DNA from: Streptomyces flaveolus
Lineage (GTDB): Bacteria > Actinomycetota > Actinomycetes > Streptomycetales > Streptomycetaceae
NCBI RefSeq assembly: GCF_000716535.1
Contig: NZ_JNWV01000007.1
Location: forward strand, 124,001 to 188,000
Direction of reading: 5' to 3'
DNA: 64,000 nucleotides
Shown here: positions 50,793-60,013 of the stretch, piece after piece
How positions within the stretch are numbered: position 1 is the stretch's first letter
How the letters are laid out: each line of letters opens with the position of its first letter
Notes under the pieces: model-generated
Seen by the model: the letters and a program-made list of their open reading frames with translations, nothing else
Databases searched by the model: none
What the model was told of the DNA's origin: nothing
Translations under genes and position numbers: made by a program

Positions 50793-51977
50793 ATGGACAC
50801 GCGCCTCACCGCCGAACAGGACGAGATCCGCCGGACCCTGCGCGAGGTGCTGCGCGACCGCTGCGGCCCGGCACAGGTGCGGGCCGCCGCCGACACGCCC
50901 GCCGGTCACGACCCCGGCCTGTGGTCGGCCCTCGCCGACGGGCTCGGCCTGCCCGGGCTCGCCCTGCCCGAGCGGTACGGCGGCGTCGGCTGCTCGGTCA
51001 CCGAGCTGGCCCTCGCCTGCGAGGAGACGGGACGCGCCCTGGCACCCTCGCCGCTGCTCGCCACCTCCGTCCTCACCGCCCCGCTGATCCTCGCCCTCGG
51101 CACCGGGGCCCAGCGCGCCGAACTGCTGCCGCGCCTCGCCACCGGGTCCCGCACCGCCGCCCTCGCCGTCCCCGGGCCCGCGCTCGCCACCGCCCTCGCG
51201 CTGACCGACGCGAACGACGGCTACCGCGCCGGCGGCGGACGGGCCGGCGGGGTGCAGGCACGGCGGGCGGAGGGCGGGTGGCGGCTGTACGGGGAGGCCG
51301 GGCAGGTGCTGGACGGGCACAGCGCGGGGGTGCTGCTCGTCGCCGCGCACACCGGGGGCTTCGCCCGGTCGCGGACCCTGCTCTTCCTGGTGGCGGGCGA
51401 CGCGCCGGGACTGGTCCGCGCCCGGCAGGCCGCGCTGGACGCCACCCGCCCGCTGGGGCGCGTACAACTACGGGACGTGCGGGCGGAGTTGCTGGGGTCG
51501 GAGGAAGCGGACGTCCTGCCCGCCCTCGCCCAGGCCGGGGACGCGGTCGCCGCGGTGCTCGCCGCCGAGGCCGTGGGGGCGGCGGACCGCGTCCTGGAGC
51601 GCACCGTGGAGTACGCCGGACAGCGGATGCAGTTCGGACGGCCCATCGGGTCCTTCCAGGCCGTGAAGCACCGGCTGGCGGATGTGTACGTGGCGGTCCA
51701 GGCGGCACGCTCGGCCGCGTACTACGCCGCCTGGGCGGCCGGCCGGGGCGAACGGGCCGGCGGGCTCGCCCTCGCCCAGGCCCTCGACGCGCTGCGCCAC
51801 GCCGCCGCCGAGGGCATCCAGCTGCACGGCGGCATCGGGTTCACCTGGGAGCACGACGCCCACCTGTACTTCAAGCGGGCGGCCGGCGACGAGCTGCTGT
51901 TCGGACCGGTACACCGGCTGCGGGACCGGGCCGCGGCGGTGGCCGGCCTGTTCACGGGCGGGGAGGTGGCCGTCTGA
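50793..51977 (+). CDS. Acyl-CoA dehydrogenase family protein
   Basis: A 394-residue ACAD. The N-domain (ERYGGVGCSVTELALACEETGRALAPSP near 60-88) and C-domain (YAGQRMQFGRPIGSFQAVKHRLADVYVAVQAARSAAYYAAWAA and LHGGIGFTWEHDAHLYFKRA) are complete. The middle domain carries no EPDAGS-type flavin motif, as in FadE partner subunits, and contains a low-complexity Gly/Ala/Arg stretch near 145-165. Steroid or branched-chain acyl-CoA oxidation is suggested by the neighbouring Ltp-like protein. The stop overlaps the next ATG (TGATG). Confidence 0.86.
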   Translation: MDTRLTAEQDEIRRTLREVLRDRCGPAQVRAAADTPAGHDPGLWSALADGLGLPGLALPERYGGVGCSVTELALACEETGRALAPSPLLATSVLTAPLILALGTGAQRAELLPRLATGSRTAALAVPGPALATALALTDANDGYRAGGGRAGGVQARRAEGGWRLYGEAGQVLDGHSAGVLLVAAHTGGFARSRTLLFLVAGDAPGLVRARQAALDATRPLGRVQLRDVRAELLGSEEADVLPALAQAGDAVAAVLAAEAVGAADRVLERTVEYAGQRMQFGRPIGSFQAVKHRLADVYVAVQAARSAAYYAAWAAGRGERAGGLALAQALDALRHAAAEGIQLHGGIGFTWEHDAHLYFKRAAGDELLFGPVHRLRDRAAAVAGLFTGGEVAV

Positions 51978-52462
51978 TGGCCGCGGCGATCGTCGTCCGG
52001 CTCGTCCAGAGGGTGTCCTCCACCCGGCTGTTCGCCAAGGTCGCCCCGCACGTCGTCCCGGCCCTCGACCGGAACGTGCACCGGCTCACCGGGGGAAGAA
52101 TCCTGCTCAGCGCCCAGCTCCTGCCGGGCGTGATCCTCACCTCGACGGGAGCCAGGACGGGACGGCCCCGCCGGACCGCGCTGGCCTGCATGCCCGAGGA
52201 GGACGGCAGGACCTGGGTGCTGATCGGCTCCAACTTCGGCCGCCCCGGCCATCCAGCCTGGACCCACAACCTCCTCGCCCACCCGGCGGCCTCGGTGAGC
52301 TGGAAGGGCCGGGACATCCCGGTCACGGCCCGGCTGCTCACCGGGGGGGAGCGGGACACCGTCTGGCGGGCACTGCTGGCGTTCTGGCCGCCGTATGCCA
52401 CGTATCAGGCACGCGTGGAGCGGGAGATCCGGCTGTTCCGGCTCACCCGGGACCCGGACTAG
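51977..52462 (+). CDS. Deazaflavin (F420)-dependent nitroreductase family protein
   Basis: A 161-residue Ddn-like split-barrel protein. It contains the family's LTSTGARTGRPRRTALACMPEEDGRTWVLIGSNFGRPGHPAWTHNLLAHP (about 53-102), where Arg/Ser residues bind F420 phosphate. These proteins use F420H2 to reduce quinones or other acceptors at the membrane. The N-terminus is amphipathic, which suits membrane association. It is co-translated with the dehydrogenase. The stop shares a CTAG with the convergent LysE-type gene. Confidence 0.87.
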   Translation: MAAAIVVRLVQRVSSTRLFAKVAPHVVPALDRNVHRLTGGRILLSAQLLPGVILTSTGARTGRPRRTALACMPEEDGRTWVLIGSNFGRPGHPAWTHNLLAHPAASVSWKGRDIPVTARLLTGGERDTVWRALLAFWPPYATYQARVEREIRLFRLTRDPD

Positions 52463-53076
52463 AGCGTCGCCAGCCGTTCCACCAGCAGCAGCGCGCCGAC
52501 GCCCAGCATCGCCGCGCCCGATGTGCGGGTCACCGCCCGGGCCGCGGCCGGACGGGCTCCGAGGAGGGTGCGGGCGAGGGTGCCGACGGTGAGGTAGACG
52601 GCCGCGCAGCAGGCCATGTGGAGGAGGCCGAGGGCCGCCGTCTGCGCGGGTACGGGGAGGTGCGCGCCCCTGAGGGTGAGGAACTGGGGGAGCACGGAGA
52701 GGTACAGCAGCAGGCCCTTGGGGTTCAGGCCGCTGATCGTCGCGCCGCGCAGGAACAGGCGGCCGTCGGGCGTCACCGCGGTGTCGGCGTCCGGGACCGC
52801 CGGGTGGCGCAGGACGCCCCAGCCCAGCCACAGCAGGTACCCCGCGCCGGTCACCGTCAGGGCCGTCAGCAGCCGGGGCGAGCCCGCCACCAGCACCGCC
52901 AGGCCCGCCGTCGCCAGCGCGGTGTGCAGGGCGTAGCCGCAGACCAGGCCCGCCACCGCGCGCGGGACCGAGCCGCCGCGCAGGGCGGTCGCGATGACGT
53001 ACGCCCAGTCGGCCCCCGGTACGCACACCAGCAGCAGGTCCACGGCGAGGAAGGAGAAGAGCAGTCCTGAGTCCAT
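52459..53076 (-). CDS. LysE/RhtB-family amino acid exporter
   Basis: A 205-residue membrane protein of the LysE family with about six hydrophobic segments. The N-terminal VPGADWAYVIATALRGG (near 18-34) is the conserved PGP-like signature region. GLNPKGLLLYLSVLPQF follows near 117. It exports an amino acid or related cation; the substrate is unknown. The divergent Lrp/AsnC gene 82 bp away is the usual regulator of such exporters, so control by amino-acid level is likely. Confidence 0.88.
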   Translation of the reverse strand: MDSGLLFSFLAVDLLLVCVPGADWAYVIATALRGGSVPRAVAGLVCGYALHTALATAGLAVLVAGSPRLLTALTVTGAGYLLWLGWGVLRHPAVPDADTAVTPDGRLFLRGATISGLNPKGLLLYLSVLPQFLTLRGAHLPVPAQTAALGLLHMACCAAVYLTVGTLARTLLGARPAAARAVTRTSGAAMLGVGALLLVERLATL

Positions 53077-53158
53077 GCCGGGGACATTAGGCGCGAATGG
53101 CCCGAAAGTGTTCCCGAAGTTTGCCCAGGACCGCGTCTTCTGCGCAAGGATCTTCTTC

Positions 53159-53620
53159 ATGGACGACGTGGACCGGAAAATCCTTGCCGAGCTCCAGCAG
53201 GACGGGCGGCTGACCGTGACCGAGCTGGCCGCCCGGGTGCGGCTCAGCGTCTCGCCGTGCCACCGGCGACTGCGCGAGCTGGAGCGGTCCGGCGCCATCC
53301 AGGGCTACCGCGCGATGGTGGACCCGGCCTCGCTCGGCCTGAACTTCGAGGCGCTGGTCTTCGTGTCCATGCGCCAGGAGGACCGGGACACGGTCGCCGA
53401 GTTCGAGCGGGCGGTCGGCGAGCTGGAGCACGTCCTGGACGCCCAGCGGCTGTTCGGCGAGCCGGACTACCTGCTCCGGGTGGCCACCGCCGACCTGGCC
53501 GCCTTCCAGCGGCTGTACGACGAGCGGCTGGCGACGCTGCCGGGGGTGCAGCGGCTGACGTCGACGCTCGTGATGAAGCACGTGGTCCGGGACCGGCCGC
53601 TGCCCGCGGGGCGGCCGTGA
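53159..53620 (+). CDS. Lrp/AsnC-family transcriptional regulator
   Basis: A 153-residue Lrp. The N-terminal helix-turn-helix is DDVDRKILAELQQDGRLTVTELAARVRLSVSPCHRRLRELE (residues 1-45). The C-terminal RAM domain (about 65-145) has VFVSMRQEDRDTVAEFERAV and FGEPDYLLRVATADLAAFQRLYD. It is divergent from the LysE-type exporter and probably activates it when the effector amino acid accumulates. A hairpin follows downstream. Confidence 0.9.
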   Translation: MDDVDRKILAELQQDGRLTVTELAARVRLSVSPCHRRLRELERSGAIQGYRAMVDPASLGLNFEALVFVSMRQEDRDTVAEFERAVGELEHVLDAQRLFGEPDYLLRVATADLAAFQRLYDERLATLPGVQRLTSTLVMKHVVRDRPLPAGRP

Positions 53621-53639
53621 GCAGGCCGGGAAACGGGAA

Positions 53640-53673
53640 CAGGCGGTGGCCCACTCGCGTGAACCACCGCCTG
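53640..53673. terminator. Hairpin between convergent Lrp and TetR genes
   Basis: CAGGCGGTGG (53640-53649) pairs with CCACCGCCTG (53664-53673) around a 14-base loop. It lies 20 bases after the Lrp stop and 36 before the TetR stop, so it can serve both. Confidence 0.65.
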
Positions 53674-53709
53674 AAAGACAGGACTTGATCCCCGGCCGGG
53701 GCTGAGCGC

Positions 53710-54357
53710 TTACTTGGACGGCTTCCTGCCCGTCACGCCCAGGTGTACCAACAGCGCCAGATTCGGCTTGAGTTCGGCCTGCTTCACACCCCAGGACGAG
53801 AAGCCCTTCTGGTGGGCCGCCACCGCCGCGAGCATCGCGACCAGCGAACCGGCCACCGCCGCCGGGTTCACGTCCTTGTCCACCCGGCCCTTGGACTGGA
53901 GTTCCGCGATCGAGTCCGCCAGGGAGTTGTTGACCGAGTTCAGGATCTTCATGCGGATCTTGTAGAACCGTTTGTCCCCCTCGGCCGCGCCGAGGTCGAC
54001 CACCCGCAGGATCGCGTCGTTCCTGCGCCAGAACTCCAGGAACCCGTCCACGAGTTCCTGCGCCGTCTGCCAGCCCGACTTGCCGGCCCAGGTGCGCCCT
54101 TCGAGGAGTTCGGTCAGTCCCGCGCCCTCGGTCGCCATCTGCTCGGCGATCTCCAGGACGGCACCTTCGACGTCCGGGAAGTACTGGTAGAAGGTCGCGG
54201 GCGAAGTGCCCGCCTTCCGGGCGACATCGATGACCTTGACGTCCCGGTACGGGGAGGAGCTGAGCATCTCGCTGAGGCAGTCGAGCAGCTTCTGCCGGGT
54301 CGCCTGCCCACGCCGGCCGGCCACGCGGCCGTCGACGGTACGCACTTGTCCTGTCAT
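53710..54357 (-). CDS. TetR-family transcriptional regulator
   Basis: A 215-residue TetR protein with an N-terminal helix-turn-helix ([46 protein letters not shown], residues about 20-65) and a helical ligand domain with a conserved [21 protein letters not shown] segment. Its start region (54351-54365) carries a degenerate CTGACGGCATGACAG palindrome resembling the operators at 46564, 47947 and 50762. It is therefore the best local candidate to repress that set of lipid genes. This is inference from the motif. Confidence 0.88.
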   Translation of the reverse strand: MTGQVRTVDGRVAGRRGQATRQKLLDCLSEMLSSSPYRDVKVIDVARKAGTSPATFYQYFPDVEGAVLEIAEQMATEGAGLTELLEGRTWAGKSGWQTAQELVDGFLEFWRRNDAILRVVDLGAAEGDKRFYKIRMKILNSVNNSLADSIAELQSKGRVDKDVNPAAVAGSLVAMLAAVAAHQKGFSSWGVKQAELKPNLALLVHLGVTGRKPSK

Positions 54358-54479
54358 GCCGTCAGCTTACCGAGGGGTGATCGGAGCGCGATTCGGCCGA
54401 CTGCAAATGGGGTGCGCGGGGGCAACGGGGGTGGTGTGCCTGGTCTGCGCGGTGCGCGTGGCCCGGTTACTTTGGCGGC

Positions 54480-55214
54480 ATGGCCGAAAACAGGGCATCC
54501 ACGAACGAAGAGACATACGGGGAGGGCGTCCCCTGCTGGGTGGACGCCCAGCTGCCCGACGTCGAGGCGGGCAAGCGGTTCTACGGTGAGCTTTTCGGGT
54601 GGACCTTCGAGGAGGCGTACGGCTCCTCCGTCTGGGCCCGGCTGGACGGCGACCTCGTCGCCTCGCTGGCCCCGAAGACGGACGGCCGGATGCCCACGGT
54701 CTGGACGGTGTCCTTCGCGACCTCGGACGCCGAGGCCCTCGGCCGGCGGATCACGGCGGCCGGCGGGCAGCTCGTCATGGCGCCGTTCCCGGTGGGCGAC
54801 CTGGGCGTCGCCGCCCTGGCCGCCGACCCCGAGGGCGCGGTCTTCGGCCTGTGGCAGCCCGGCACCCACCGCGGCTTCGGGCGGCGGCGGGAGCCGAACA
54901 CCTTCGTCTGGGCCGAGCTGTACACCCGGGACACCGCCGCGGCCAACACCTTCTACGGCGGTCTCTTCCACGACGCCCTGTTCGGCACCGAGGCCGGGCC
55001 CGACTTCGGGCGCGCGGAGGTCACCGACGTCTTCCCTGCCGAGATGCCCCCGCACTTCCTCGTCCACTTCCGGGTCACGGATCTGGCGGACGCCCTCGGG
55101 GCCGTGCACCGGCTCGGCGGGCGGGTGCAGGCGCCACCCTTCGGGACGTCGTACGGAGTGGTGGCCGTCGTCACCGACAATCAGGGGGCGTCGTTCGCAC
55201 TGCTCCAGCGCTGA
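54480..55214 (+). CDS. Two-domain VOC (glyoxalase/bleomycin-resistance) family protein
   Basis: A 244-residue protein made of two VOC repeats. The first runs from [27 protein letters not shown] (near 17-43) to VFGLWQPG; the second runs from [26 protein letters not shown] (near 139-165) to SFALLQR. Each has the beta-alpha-beta-beta-beta pattern. Metal-ligand His/Glu positions are not all clear. Similar proteins are widespread in Streptomyces and of unknown substrate. It is divergent from the TetR gene and 178 bp upstream of afsK. Confidence 0.82.
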   Translation: MAENRASTNEETYGEGVPCWVDAQLPDVEAGKRFYGELFGWTFEEAYGSSVWARLDGDLVASLAPKTDGRMPTVWTVSFATSDAEALGRRITAAGGQLVMAPFPVGDLGVAALAADPEGAVFGLWQPGTHRGFGRRREPNTFVWAELYTRDTAAANTFYGGLFHDALFGTEAGPDFGRAEVTDVFPAEMPPHFLVHFRVTDLADALGAVHRLGGRVQAPPFGTSYGVVAVVTDNQGASFALLQR

Positions 55215-55392
55215 TGCACCCCCTTTGGGGGGTTTCAGTGTGAGACACCCTGATTGTCGCCGGGTTCGCAACCAGCCGCCCGGCCAGGAAGAATCGGGGT
55301 GCGTGCCGCCATGGCGGTGCGGTGGTGAGACGCTGCACTTCGGTCGCGTACATATGGAGAGTGGCGCGGCTCGTACGGGGAGGTGGCAGGCA

Positions 55393-57757
55393 GTGGTGGA
55401 TCAGCTGACGCAGCACGATCCGCGGCGGATCGGGCCGTTCGAGGTGCTGGGCCGGCTGGGTGCCGGCGGCATGGGGCTGGTCTATCTCGCGCGCTCGGCG
55501 TCCGGCCGGCGCGTGGCGATCAAGACGGTGCGCACCGAGCTGGCCGAGGACCAGCTCTTCCGCGTCCGCTTCACCCGCGAGGTGGAGGCGGCCCGCGCGG
55601 TCTCCGGCTTCTACACCGCGGCCGTGGTCGACGCCGACCCGCGCGCCGCCGTGCCCTGGCTGGCCACCGCCTACGTCCCCGCGCCCTCGCTCGAGGAAAT
55701 AGTGAACGAGTGCGGGCCGCTCCCGGCCCAGGCCGTGCGCTGGCTCGCGGCCGGCGTGGCGGAGGCCCTTCAGTCCATCCACGGCGCCGGGCTGGTCCAC
55801 CGCGACCTCAAGCCCTCCAACGTGCTCGTGGTCGAGGACGGACCCCGGGTGATCGACTTCGGTATCGCCTCCGGGGTCTCGAACACCCGCCTGACGATGA
55901 CGAACGTCGCCGTCGGCACCCCCGCCTACATGTCCCCGGAGCAGGCCAAGGACTCCCGCAGCGTCACCGGCGCCAGCGACGTCTTCTCCCTCGGCTCCAC
56001 CCTCGTCTTCGCGGCCACCGGCCACCCGCCCTTCCACGGCGCCAACCCGGTCGAGACCGTCTTCATGCTGCTGCGCGAGGGCCCGGACCTCACCGGCCTG
56101 CCGGACGAGCTGCGCCCGCTGATCGAGGCCTGCATGCAGATGGAGGCCACCGCCCGGCCCACCCCGGCCGACCTCCAGGCCCAGCTCGCCCCGCACCTCT
56201 TCGGCTCCGGCTCCGACGACAGCGGCACCGCCTCCGCCTGGCTGCCGGAGAAGGCGGTCGGCCTCATCGAGTCCCGCCGCGGCGGACGCCCCGCCGCCAA
56301 GCCCGCCCCGGCGCCGACCGGGGGCCCGCGCAGCGGCGGCCGGCAGGCCGTGCCCCCGCCGCCCCCGTACGACCCGCCGGTCCCGGCGCCCGCGAGCGCC
56401 GCGGTGTCCGTCCCGACAGGCGCCCCCGACACCGGCCCGGTCCGGCTGGCCGGCGCCCAGGTGCCCATCGGCCCCGGCCCCCCGGGTCGCCGACGCCCGC
56501 GCCGCCGCCGTCAAGGCGCCCCCGCCCGAGGCCGGCCTGGTGGCGAGCTGGTCCCGGCCCCGCCCCGGCGTGGCCGGCGCCGATCCGGCCGTACCGCCCG
56601 TGCCGCCGCAGCCCCCGGAGACGGCGGCGGGCTGGCGCCCCTGGCGGTTCCGCATGTCCAACGACGTGTGGGGCACCCCCTCCGTCGACGGCGACCTGGT
56701 CTACGTCACCTCCTTCGAGGTGCACGCCCTGGACGTGGCCACCGGCCGCCGCCGCTTCAAGACCCGGGACGTCGCCTGGTCCATGGCGGTGGCGGACGGC
56801 CGTATCCACGCCTCCGACGGCCCCACCCTGTTCGCCCTGGACGCCCGCGAGGGCACCGACCTGTGGCGGCTGTCCACGGACGCCTGGGTGTACTCCCTCA
56901 AGGCGGACCGCGGCACGGTCGTCACCGGCACCCGCGGCGGCGGCGTCCAGGCCTGGGAGGCGACGAGCGGTCAGAAGCTGTGGGAGATCACCGGCTGCCA
57001 GACCGACTTCGAGTCCCCGGAGGCGGGCGCGGTCGTGCACGACGGCACGGTCTACGTCTGGCAGGACGCCCGGCTGCGCGCCCTGGAGGCCCGCACCGGC
57101 GAGGAGCGCTGGTCGTACCCCATCGGTGACGCGGCCTCCTGCGGTGGTGTCCCGGTCCGGCTCTCCCCAGCCCCCGACGGCTGCGTCTACGTCTCCGCGG
57201 GCACCCGCGTGCTCGCCATCGAGGCGGTGAGCGGCATGGTCCGCTGGCACTTCGAGGCCCCGGCGGTCTTCCTGAGCCCGCCGGCCTTCGCTCCCGGACC
57301 GGCCGTCACCGGCGGCGGCATCTACCTCGCCGACTACCTCGGCACGGTCTACGCCCTCGACGCCGCCGACGGCCGCGACCGCTGGCGCATCGCCACCGAG
57401 GCCCGCTCCTCCGTCGAGCCGGTCCTGGTGGCCGCCGGGCACGTGCACGTCGGCAGCGGCAAGGGCCTCTACACCCTCGACGCGGTCACCGGCACCCCCA
57501 AGTGGCGCTTCCAGGCGGGCGGCGACGTCGTGGGCGCGCCCGCGGTGGCGGAGGGCCGCATCCATTTCGGCTCCACCGACCACCTCCTCTACACCCTGAA
57601 GGCCGACGACGGACGCCTGCGCTGGAAGCTCGCGACCGGCGGCGAGATCACCGGCTCCCCGGTGGTCAAGGACGGCGTGGTGTACGCGTGCAGCAAGGAC
57701 CGGTGCGTGTACGCGCTGGACGCGGAGAAGGGCACGGGCACCGCGCGGACCGCTTGA
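55393..57757 (+). CDS. afsK: Serine/threonine kinase AfsK with PQQ-like propeller; one-base frameshift in the linker
   Basis: The eukaryotic-type kinase domain covers residues about 13-270 ([15 protein letters not shown], the ATP-lysine in [29 protein letters not shown], and the activation loop [18 protein letters not shown]). A Pro/Ala linker and a C-terminal PQQ-like beta-propeller (56640-57730; repeats such as [19 protein letters not shown] and [15 protein letters not shown]) complete AfsK. Between VPIGPGP and VADARAA-type linker coding, a run of six C (56478-56483, five expected) shifts the frame, so kinase and propeller are in different frames. Repaired length is 787 residues, against 799 in S. 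coelicolor. AfsK autophosphorylates and phosphorylates AfsR; it also affects tip growth. Start GTG 55393. Confidence 0.9.
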
Positions 57758-57910
57758 GCGGGTGACGGCCGTCGTACCGGTTGCACGGAAGGGCCTGGGA
57801 CGGCGGCCGTCGTCGCGGGGGAGCGGGGTTCGTCCCCCGCTCTCAGGGCAGACGCTACGCCGGGTACGCGGCGGTCGCCACACAGTGACATGGCCGTGAC
57901 AGCCATCCCC

Positions 57911-58475
57911 TAGAGTGCTCGGCATGCATCGACGGGGGCACATGCTCAGACTGACGGCGGTTTCGGTCCTGGTCGTTCTGGCGCTGACCGGATTCAAGAG
58001 CCGCGGCCACGGACACGGCGGCAGCGGCGGCGGGTGCAGCAGCTCCAGCCAGGACCACGACAGCTCCTCGTCCACGTCGTCGGGCGGCGGCTACGGCTCG
58101 GGCACGCACCACGACTACGACGATGACGACGACTACTACGGCGACGACACCTCCGCCGGCTCGTCCGGCGGCTCGGCCGGCACACCGACCCCCTCCGAGC
58201 ACCAGGACGGCACCGCACGGCTGGTGAGCTGCGCGACGGCGAAGAAGCCCTATGCGACCATCGAGGTCACCAACCCCAACGCCGCCGACAGCAGCTTCGA
58301 CGTCCACATCACCTTCGAGGACGCGGACGACATGACGGTAGACGGCACCATCAAGGAGGTCGACGTGCCCGCGAGCGGCACCAGCACCATCCGGGTGCCG
58401 CTGACGAACGCGAAGGAGAACGCCACCGAGGTCGACCACTGCGACCTGGACCCGGTGGCCTCCTACCACTGGTGA
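57911..58475 (+). CDS. Secreted acidic Ser/Asp/Gly-rich protein (SCO4424-like position)
   Basis: A 183-residue protein from ATG 57924. The N-terminus is a signal-like segment (basic MHRRGHMLRL, then a hydrophobic stretch ending LALTGF). A low-complexity His/Gly/Ser/Asp region follows (DYDDDDDYYGDD near 70-81), then a 90-residue folded domain with two Cys (LVSCATAKKPYATIEVTNPNA...DHCDLDPVASYHW). A TAGAGT -10 (57911-57916) ends seven bases before the ATG, so the mRNA is probably leaderless; the feature coordinates include it. The function is unknown. In S. coelicolor a gene at this position separates afsK from afsS. Confidence 0.75.
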
Positions 58476-58557
58476 CTCTCAAGCGCCTCACCGGTGCGGG
58501 GCCCTCCCGTCGGCTGGGCTGGCAGGCGTCTCATGAGTCTCTCAGGTCACACAGCAC

Positions 58558-58847
58558 CGGTGATTGGCGGATTCGGGCCACCCTCACCGGCCGTCGCGGC
58601 ACCAGACCTACCCCGCATCTTGGCCCGAATCCGCCGATCACCGTGTGAAGGGGCGATGCGGCATTCCCGGGGAAGGCCGCAGCCGCCGATTCACCCGGCG
58701 TGCACGCGAGGTGCTGCCGCGCCCCACTCACCGGCCGCAAGCCGCTTAGCTGGGCCGTGGCCCAGCCCGGTACCGGGCCCTCGGGCCAGTTACCTGCGCA
58801 CCGTCGGCAGGGTGGCGCGAACGCGCCTCACATGCACGCCGGGTGAA
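58558..58847. repeat. Two large inverted repeats in a 380-bp non-coding gap
   Basis: Positions 58558-58580 and 58621-58643 are 23-bp inverted copies with a single mismatch (core TGGCGGATTCGGGCCA) around a 40-base loop. Further on, TTCACCCGGCGTGCA (58690-58704) and TGCACGCCGGGTGAA (58833-58847) form a perfect 15-bp inverted repeat enclosing 128 bases. No gene lies between 58476 and 58857. The first pair could end transcription of the upstream gene. The nested pairs together resemble the ends of a small degraded mobile element at the edge of the whiJ-like triad. Confidence 0.6.
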
Positions 58848-58857
58848 CCGGGTGCGG

Positions 58858-59061
58858 TCAGCCCTTCAGAGAGTCGAGGAAGGCACTCCAGGCGAGGGGA
58901 CGGAAGAGGAGTACGGGTCCGTCCTGGGGCTTCTTGGAGTCGCGGACGGGGACGAGGCCGGGGTGTGCGTCGGCCACTTCGACGCACTCGCCGCCGCTGC
59001 CGTTGCTGTAGCTGCTCTTGCGCCACACGGCGGTGCTCAGGTCAGTCCCGGTGCTTGCCAT
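58858..59061 (-). CDS. DUF397 small protein
   Basis: A 67-residue DUF397 protein. WRKSSYSNGSGGECVEVA and VRDSKKP are the signature segments, and a C-terminal Trp-Phe helix (SAFLDSLKG) ends it. Its start overlaps the end of the XRE gene upstream by 20 bases. DUF397 proteins are always found with XRE-type regulators and are proposed to act as their partners or antitoxin-like modulators in development (whiJ-type loci). Confidence 0.92.
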   Translation of the reverse strand: MASTGTDLSTAVWRKSSYSNGSGGECVEVADAHPGLVPVRDSKKPQDGPVLLFRPLAWSAFLDSLKG

Positions 59062-59893
59062 CTCGATAGTCCTCCGCCGCTCGTTCGACCATGGCCAGGG
59101 ACGCCTCTGGCGGTAGTGCCGCGGCCCTGAGCAGATCGTACGACCTGCGGTAGTCCTTCACGAGCGCCGGATAGTCGATGAGTTGGCCGTTGTGGAGCCC
59201 TTCGGTGTAGGCCACCGGTGGGGCGTCCGGGAAGGTCATCACCCTCATCATGCCCATCATGAACGGATGGGCGTGCGCCGTTTCCGGGAGGATCTGCAGA
59301 ACGCCCTGCGTGGAGCGCATCACCTGAGCGATGTGCTCCAACTGCTCCGCCATCTCCGCCGGGGGCAGCAGGGGCTTGCGGACAAGGGACTCGTGCAGCA
59401 CCGCCCAGAACGACGGCCGCTCCTCCCGGTCCCAGATCTTCGCGCGCTGCAGCCGGGCCCGGACCTGCTTGTCGACGGTCGCGGGCGGCAGCCAGGGCAG
59501 CGACGTGTGGACGACGGCCTCCGCGTAGGCCTGCGTTTGCAGCAGTCCCGGTACGAGCATCGGCGCCCAGTCCTCGATCGTCTCCGCGTGCCGCTCCATC
59601 TCCGCCACATCCGCGAAGTACTCCGCGTGCCCCGACTGCCGGGCCCGGCGCGCGTCTTCACACCGCCGCTCGAAAAAGCCGTCCGTCCCCAGCACCTTGT
59701 CGACGTGCCGGGCCAGATCCACCGGCATCCGCCGCTCTCCCCGCTCGATCTGGCTCAGGAACGGCACGCCCCGGAAGCTGCCCTCCGCCAGCTGCTCCAA
59801 GGTCAGCCCCGCCAGCTCACGCTGATAGCGCAACTCGGCACCGTAGAAGGAGGGCACGTTCGCCGAGGCGTCCGGGTCTTTGCGTGGGGGCAT
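59042..59893 (-). CDS. XRE-family regulator with DUF5753 domain (WhiJ-like)
   Basis: A 283-residue regulator. The helix-turn-helix lies at residues about 18-75 (GAELRYQRELAGLTLEQLAEGSFRGVPFLSQIERGERRMP). The DUF5753 domain fills 90-280, starting with the typical WAPMLVPGLLQTQAYAEAV. It is the DNA-binding member of the whiJ-type triad: DUF397 gene downstream (overlapping by 20 bases), HATPase gene divergent upstream. WhiJ in S. coelicolor represses aerial development. The target here is unknown. Confidence 0.9.
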   Translation of the reverse strand: MPPRKDPDASANVPSFYGAELRYQRELAGLTLEQLAEGSFRGVPFLSQIERGERRMPVDLARHVDKVLGTDGFFERRCEDARRARQSGHAEYFADVAEMERHAETIEDWAPMLVPGLLQTQAYAEAVVHTSLPWLPPATVDKQVRARLQRAKIWDREERPSFWAVLHESLVRKPLLPPAEMAEQLEHIAQVMRSTQGVLQILPETAHAHPFMMGMMRVMTFPDAPPVAYTEGLHNGQLIDYPALVKDYRRSYDLLRAAALPPEASLAMVERAAEDYRDGKHRD

Positions 59894-60013
59894 AAGTCGT
59901 CACCGCCGTTTGCCTGTTGCGCTTGCGCAGCCGAAACCTCTTCAAAAGGTACCGGCGCGGGCATCACTGTGTGACTGTTTCGTCACAGAGCGCACAGGAA
60001 GGCGTACGCAACC

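Noticed and set aside
55171..58075. Long minus-strand frames across afsK
   Set aside because: Antisense shadows of the kinase and propeller; no domain or ribosome-binding site.
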